From positions 1-8,569 of the forward strand of contig DKXC01000012.1 in the NCBI GenBank assembly GCA_002492045.1: a DNA stretch of 8,569 nucleotides, read 5' to 3'. Under the pieces are notes generated by a model. The model was not told where the DNA came from. It saw only the letters and a list, made by a program, of their open reading frames with translations, and did not search any database. Positions 6,034 through 8,569 of this stretch are shown here, one piece after another. The position numbers were made by a program, and so were the translations under genes. This DNA is from Micrococcaceae bacterium UBA7136 (GTDB taxonomy: Bacteria; Actinomycetota; Actinomycetes; Actinomycetales; Micrococcaceae). Numbering within the stretch: the first letter of the stretch is position 1; each line of letters begins with the position of its first letter.

Positions 6034-6066
6034 ATATTAGGGCTTAAGTTTACTCAGTAGTAACTT
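6034..6066 (-). promoter_or_regulatory. Possible promoter and dyad ahead of the GNAT-SdhL-MATE operon
   Basis: In the 90-bp gap after the S4-protein gene, minus-strand TAATAT (6034-6039) could be a -10, with a weak TTACTA -35 (6058-6063, 3 of 6) 18 nt away. The -35 lies within an imperfect dyad, AAGTTACT-ACTG-AGTAAACTT (6046-6066), with 8-bp arms and one bulged base. If real, the dyad is an operator over the -35. The operon might instead be read through from the S4-protein gene. Confidence 0.3.
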
Positions 6067-6072
6067 ATCTAT

Positions 6073-6486
6073 CTAGTCTTTCTGATAGCCCCGCAACTTA
6101 TCCAGAGCCCGCCGCTCAGTCTTAGTCGGGCGTCCGCTCCCCCGCGCCCGGCGAGGCAGGGCCCCAGAAGTCAGGTAGGCCGGCTTGGGGGCCGAAATAT
6201 CCTCATAGCAGGTGACAGCAACCGGGGCACCCACCCGCTTGGCCAGGGTTTTACGCACAATCAGCACCCGCTCCCAGCCCGGGTAGCGGACGGTAATAGT
6301 GTCACCGGGCCGAACTTTCTGGGAGGGCTTGGCGGCTTCACCCTTGATCCTCACATGCCCAGCCTTAACCTCACTAGAGGCCAGGGAACGGGTCTTAAAA
6401 ACGCGGACAGCCCAGAGCCAGGCGTCCAGGCGGACGGGCTGCTGGTCTTGGTTTTCTTGACTGCTACTGGCGCTTGAGGAGGTCAT
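6073..6486 (-). CDS. S4-domain RNA-binding protein, Hsp15-like
   Basis: A 137-residue basic protein. After a Ser/Gln-rich N-terminus (1-17) comes an S4 domain, VRLDAWLWAVRVFKTRSLA (18-36), then VKAGHVRIKGE...KPSQKVRPGDTI (40-65), as in Hsp15 (HslR) and the ribosomal S4 family. The tail GSGRPTKTERRALDKLR (116-132) is the usual C-terminal end of Hsp15-type proteins. Hsp15 of E. coli binds stalled 50S subunits carrying tRNA and helps them resume. Actinobacterial members are less studied, so the gene symbol is withheld. The ATG at 6486 is 6 nt downstream of TAATCT, which suggests a leaderless message. A GAGGGGG further up is too distant to be a good RBS. It is divergent from the sucrase/ferredoxin-like gene, sharing a 64-bp gap. 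Confidence 0.85.
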   Translation of the reverse strand: MTSSSASSSQENQDQQPVRLDAWLWAVRVFKTRSLASSEVKAGHVRIKGEAAKPSQKVRPGDTITVRYPGWERVLIVRKTLAKRVGAPVAVTCYEDISAPKPAYLTSGALPRRARGSGRPTKTERRALDKLRGYQKD

Positions 6487-6492
6487 GCCACT

Positions 6493-6498
6493 AGATTA
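6493..6498 (-). promoter_or_regulatory. TANNNT -10 box for a leaderless S4-protein message
   Basis: TAATCT on the minus strand ends 6 nt before the ATG at 6486, so transcription would begin at the start codon itself. This is the known actinobacterial leaderless layout. No convincing -35 is visible. Confidence 0.45.
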
Positions 6499-6538
6499 CC
6501 CCCTCAGATAGGTCACAGAAGTTTTTTCTAATTCAGAC

Positions 6539-6544
6539 TAGACT
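6539..6544 (+). promoter_or_regulatory. TANNNT -10 box for a leaderless sucrase/ferredoxin-like message
   Basis: TAGACT followed by GGTGAG and the ATG at 6551 puts the expected transcription start on the A of the ATG. The same string TAGACTGGTG occurs before the hydrolase gene (minus strand, 8486-8477). The only purine-rich element near this ATG abuts it directly and cannot serve as an RBS. Confidence 0.5.
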
Positions 6545-6550
6545 GGTGAG

Positions 6551-7534
6551 ATGAGTTTTTCCTGCCCGGCCCTGACCGACTGCCCCAACCAGGAGCAGCA
6601 CCAGACCCCGCGAGCGCCCCTACCCCCCTTGGGCTCCTGCTCCCTGGACGCCGGGGAGAACCTGGCTGGCACAGCAGCCCAGAAGCAGGCCTGGCTGCTG
6701 CTTGAAAACCCGGGGGCCTGGGGTCGGGATATTCTGGACGGCTCAGTTTTTGGGCCTGAACTTTCAGCCGATTTGGTCCAGCTACTAGAGGGTTTAGGGG
6801 CCAGGTTGCTACTGATTCGCAAGCCGGGGCGGCGGGATGCTTCCACTGCCCCTCAGCGTCTCCGGGTCTTTCTGGCTGAAACCGGCGGGCAGGATTTTAC
6901 CCCCACCAGGCTCTGGGCTTTTGAGGTGGGGTCTGCACGAGATTTGCTGACCTTACCCCTGGGGCAGCCGGATCAGATTCCGGGGGTCAGGCTGTCTGAT
7001 CAGCCTCTTTTTCTGGTCTGTGCCCACTCCAAGCGGGACCTCTGCTGTGCCGTGCGGGGCAGGCCCATTGCGGCTTTTCTGGATCAGCGAGCTGAGGGAG
7101 TGGACGTTTGGGAGTGCTCCCATACGGGCGGGCATCGTTTTGCCCCGGTGGCGCTTTCTCTGCCGACGGGCTACACCTATGGTCGGCTGAATTTTGTTTC
7201 TGCCTTGGCTGCGGCTCAGGCTTCTGCCGCTGGGCGGGTGGCCCTGGAGGGCTTACGGGGTCGGGCCTCCCATGCGCCGGTGGAGCAGGTGGCTGAGCTG
7301 GCCGTCCGCCAGCAACTAGAAGCAGCTGGGGAGTCACCGGGGCCGGATGACCTGTCTCCTCAGCTCATGGAGGCTACCGAGCCTGGCTTGTTTGCGGCCC
7401 ACGTGGCCCACCGGGATGGTCGGGCCTGGCTGACAACAGCCCGAACCCGCCCAACGGAGGCCCGTCCGGCTTCCTGCGGTGCGGTGTCTAAGCCGGGCAA
7501 GAGCTGGGAGCTGGTTAGCCTAGTGGCCCTCTAG
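6551..7534 (+). CDS. Sucrase/ferredoxin-like thioredoxin-fold [2Fe-2S] protein
   Basis: A 327-residue protein of the Suc_Fer-like family. The N-terminal half has CSLDAGENLAGTAAQKQAWLL (30-50 region), then ENPGAWG (52-58). The second half is a thioredoxin-like ferredoxin domain: LFLVCAHSKRDLCCAVRGRP (153-172) and VWECSHTGGHRFAPVALSLPTG (186-207 region), then YGRL (210-213). In yeast Apd1, a relative, the cluster is held by two cysteines in Cx8C and two histidines in HxxxH. Here C157-x8-C166 and H191-xxx-H195 keep exactly these spacings, so a bis-histidine [2Fe-2S] cluster is predicted. A likely role is cytoplasmic electron transfer; despite the family name, no sucrase activity is implied. The C-terminal portion (about 225-327) has WLTTARTRPTEARPASCG, also common in family members. 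It is divergent from the S4 gene, and its last 15 bp overlap the convergent hydrolase gene. Confidence 0.85.
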   Translation: MSFSCPALTDCPNQEQHQTPRAPLPPLGSCSLDAGENLAGTAAQKQAWLLLENPGAWGRDILDGSVFGPELSADLVQLLEGLGARLLLIRKPGRRDASTAPQRLRVFLAETGGQDFTPTRLWAFEVGSARDLLTLPLGQPDQIPGVRLSDQPLFLVCAHSKRDLCCAVRGRPIAAFLDQRAEGVDVWECSHTGGHRFAPVALSLPTGYTYGRLNFVSALAAAQASAAGRVALEGLRGRASHAPVEQVAELAVRQQLEAAGESPGPDDLSPQLMEATEPGLFAAHVAHRDGRAWLTTARTRPTEARPASCGAVSKPGKSWELVSLVAL

Positions 7535-8473
7535 CTGGTCTGTGAAGTCAGCCAGGGCCTGGTAGGCCTGCGTGCGGGCGGCTTCTGCCGAGAGGAAGAC
7601 GTCGTGCACGGCCCCTTCGATAACTCGGCTATGGACGTCCGGCCCTAGCCCCAGGGCGTAGCGGCGGATTCCTTGGACGTTAAGAATGGCGTCAAAGTCG
7701 TGCCGGTCACCGGGGTTTTTGAGCTTGCCGGAGCGGGCTGAGGTCAGCAGCAGGATAGGTACCCGGATGTTAAGCCCGGCTTGAAGCTCTTTGTGGCCGC
7801 GGCGGATGGCAGCTAGCCAGCCTGCGTAAATGTCGGGGGTTTCACGGGGTTTCCAGGCCAGGTTGAAGTCCCAGAGGCCACCGTAGTCCCGGTGGAGGGC
7901 GCTGGTGTAGCCGTCCGGTCTGGCCTTCTGGACGATGGCGCGGGGCTTGAGGCGGGCTAGCTGGCTGACGGCGCTGGTGGCTAGGGCCCGCTCTAGGGGG
8001 TGGTTGAAGTGGTCTAGCCAGGGGGAGTTGAGGATGAGGGCCTGTAGCTGGGCTGGCTGGCGGGAGTTGACCCAGAGGGAGGCGATGAGTCCGCCGGTGG
8101 AGTGAGCCAGGAAGGTGATCTGCTGGTGGCCGTCTCGTTGGTGGATGAGCTGCCAGGCGGCGTCTAGGTCTTGGTAGTAGTCGGCCAGGTTTTGGGTGTA
8201 GTTGGGGGTTTGGCCGGGGCGAATGGAGCGGCCGTATTTGCGGAGGTCTAGGGCGTAGAAGGTGTAGCCGCGGTCGGCCCACCAGTCGCCTAGTTGCCGC
8301 TGGAAGAAGTAGTCGCTGAAGCCGTGCAGGTAGAGGACGGCCTTGCCGGGCTGGGCGGTGTGGGGCTGGGCTGGCCGCTGGATAAGGGTGGCGACCAGGG
8401 GCCCTTCGGCGTCCTGGCCTAGCTTGATGGTTTCGGTGCGGTAGGGGGCACCTAGTTCTGGGTCGTAGCTCAT
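7520..8473 (-). CDS. Alpha/beta hydrolase (serine hydrolase, lysophospholipase-like)
   Basis: A 317-residue protein from the ATG at 8473. Fold landmarks appear in order: an oxyanion-type LYLHGFSDYF (47-56), ALDLRKYGRS (74-83), the nucleophile elbow FLAHSTGGLIA (121-131) with Ser125, the acid region after VPILLLTSA, probably D259 or D261 in HDFDAILNV, and the base His290 in EGAVHDVFLS. The elbow is A-H-S-T-G, with Ala where G-x-S-x-G usually begins, a tolerated change. This fits the Hydrolase_4/monoglyceride-lipase-like group, which cleaves esters; the substrate is unknown. There is no signal peptide, so it is probably cytoplasmic. The ATG is chosen over an upstream in-frame GTG (8512) because TAGACT lies 7 nt before it, as for the convergent neighbour, whereas the GTG has only a weak AAGGG. 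The stop lies within the 3' end of the ferredoxin-like gene. Confidence 0.85.
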   Translation of the reverse strand: MSYDPELGAPYRTETIKLGQDAEGPLVATLIQRPAQPHTAQPGKAVLYLHGFSDYFFQRQLGDWWADRGYTFYALDLRKYGRSIRPGQTPNYTQNLADYYQDLDAAWQLIHQRDGHQQITFLAHSTGGLIASLWVNSRQPAQLQALILNSPWLDHFNHPLERALATSAVSQLARLKPRAIVQKARPDGYTSALHRDYGGLWDFNLAWKPRETPDIYAGWLAAIRRGHKELQAGLNIRVPILLLTSARSGKLKNPGDRHDFDAILNVQGIRRYALGLGPDVHSRVIEGAVHDVFLSAEAARTQAYQALADFTDQLEGH

Positions 8474-8480
8474 GCACACC

Positions 8481-8486
8481 AGTCTA
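8481..8486 (-). promoter_or_regulatory. TANNNT -10 box for a leaderless hydrolase message
   Basis: TAGACT on the minus strand is followed by GGTGTGC and then the ATG at 8473. The start would fall on or one base before the ATG. It shares TAGACTGGTG with the promoter of the sucrase/ferredoxin-like gene, suggesting parallel regulation or a common local promoter style. Confidence 0.45.
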
Positions 8487-8524
8487 GCTTTGGGGGCTTG
8501 GGGCGCACCCACCTGGGCCCTTGA

Positions 8525-8569
8525 TGGGAATTTTGGTAGCGTAGGAGACGGAAAATTGGTAGCGTAGAA
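8525..8569. repeat. Two-copy 23-bp-period direct repeat at the right edge
   Basis: TTGGTAGCGTAG occurs at 8533-8544 and 8556-8567, exactly 23 bp apart, each preceded by GGAA and four A/T bases (GGAATTTTGG and GGAAAATTGG). The wider units agree at about three quarters of positions. The repeat continues to the window edge, so further copies may exist. It lies about 45-85 bp upstream of the hydrolase -10. The two-turn spacing on one face would suit direct-repeat regulator sites. Confidence 0.55.

Noticed and set aside
6046..6066. Dyad after the S4-protein gene as an intrinsic terminator
   Set aside because: The stem is AT-rich with a bulge and is followed by AAGCCC rather than a T-tract; an operator or chance is more likely.
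6538..7337. Minus-strand and other-frame open frames within the ferredoxin-like gene
   Set aside because: All are Pro/Arg/Ser-rich shadows of a clearly coding plus-strand gene with conserved motifs.
977..7534. TAG read as an amino acid (recoding)
   Set aside because: Every TAG falls at the expected end of a family-length protein and no conserved sequence continues past it, so they act as normal stops.
7842..8477. A 211-residue Arg/Pro-rich open frame on the minus strand
   Set aside because: It lies wholly within the hydrolase gene in another frame, with low-complexity composition typical of a shadow in GC-rich DNA.
8474..8512. GTG at 8512 as the hydrolase start
   Set aside because: It has only a weak RBS, and the extra 13 residues lie upstream of a TAGACT-N7-ATG arrangement identical in style to the neighbouring gene.
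1..8569. tRNA, rRNA, CRISPR, insertion sequence or toxin-antitoxin genes
   Set aside because: No cloverleaf, spacer array, transposase motif, terminal repeats or recognisable toxin-antitoxin pair was seen on either strand.

Overview
The window looks like chromosomal DNA from a moderately GC-rich actinobacterium. This is inferred from three things. The genes include a GT87-type polyprenol-phosphate-sugar transferase, a small secreted DUF6355-like protein and a sucrase/ferredoxin-like protein. Three genes appear to use TANNNT-type leaderless promoters. Codon use in the right two thirds is GC-rich. I cannot fix the genus. Two genome-style traits stand out: 8 of the 10 genes end in TAG, and CTAG is unusually common. 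No RNA gene, CRISPR array, insertion sequence or phage gene was seen.

Left part (about 46-3160), visibly more AT-rich and mostly envelope or secreted proteins: a disrupted MFS transporter remnant (+ strand), then on the minus strand a small TM2-domain membrane protein, a GT87-like membrane glycosyltransferase and a 91-residue secreted four-cysteine protein. The small secreted gene and the glycosyltransferase are separated by a compact control region: a good sigma70-type promoter followed at once by a 15-bp hairpin and a T-rich tract, which reads as a terminator or attenuator. The promoter region of the secreted-protein gene carries two perfect dyads.

Middle part (3168-5982), GC-rich, minus strand: a tight three-gene operon transcribed as GNAT acetyltransferase, then SdhL (shikimate dehydrogenase-like), then a MATE exporter. 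The first two overlap by 4 bp and the last two are 5 bp apart. SdhL matches the HI0607 class rather than biosynthetic AroE. Together with an acetyltransferase and an exporter, this suggests handling of a small metabolite rather than core aromatic biosynthesis (inference).

Right part (6073-8473): an Hsp15-like S4 RNA-binding protein (minus) is divergent from a sucrase/ferredoxin-like protein (plus), which converges on and overlaps an alpha/beta hydrolase (minus). All three starts lie 6-7 nt downstream of a TANNNT -10 box, so they are probably leaderless. The window ends in a two-copy 23-bp-period direct repeat upstream of the hydrolase.

There is no gene-free stretch longer than about 100 bases. 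The most promising leads are the secreted-protein/GT87 pair with its regulatory DNA, the GNAT-SdhL-MATE operon, and the likely bis-histidine [2Fe-2S] site in the ferredoxin-like protein.
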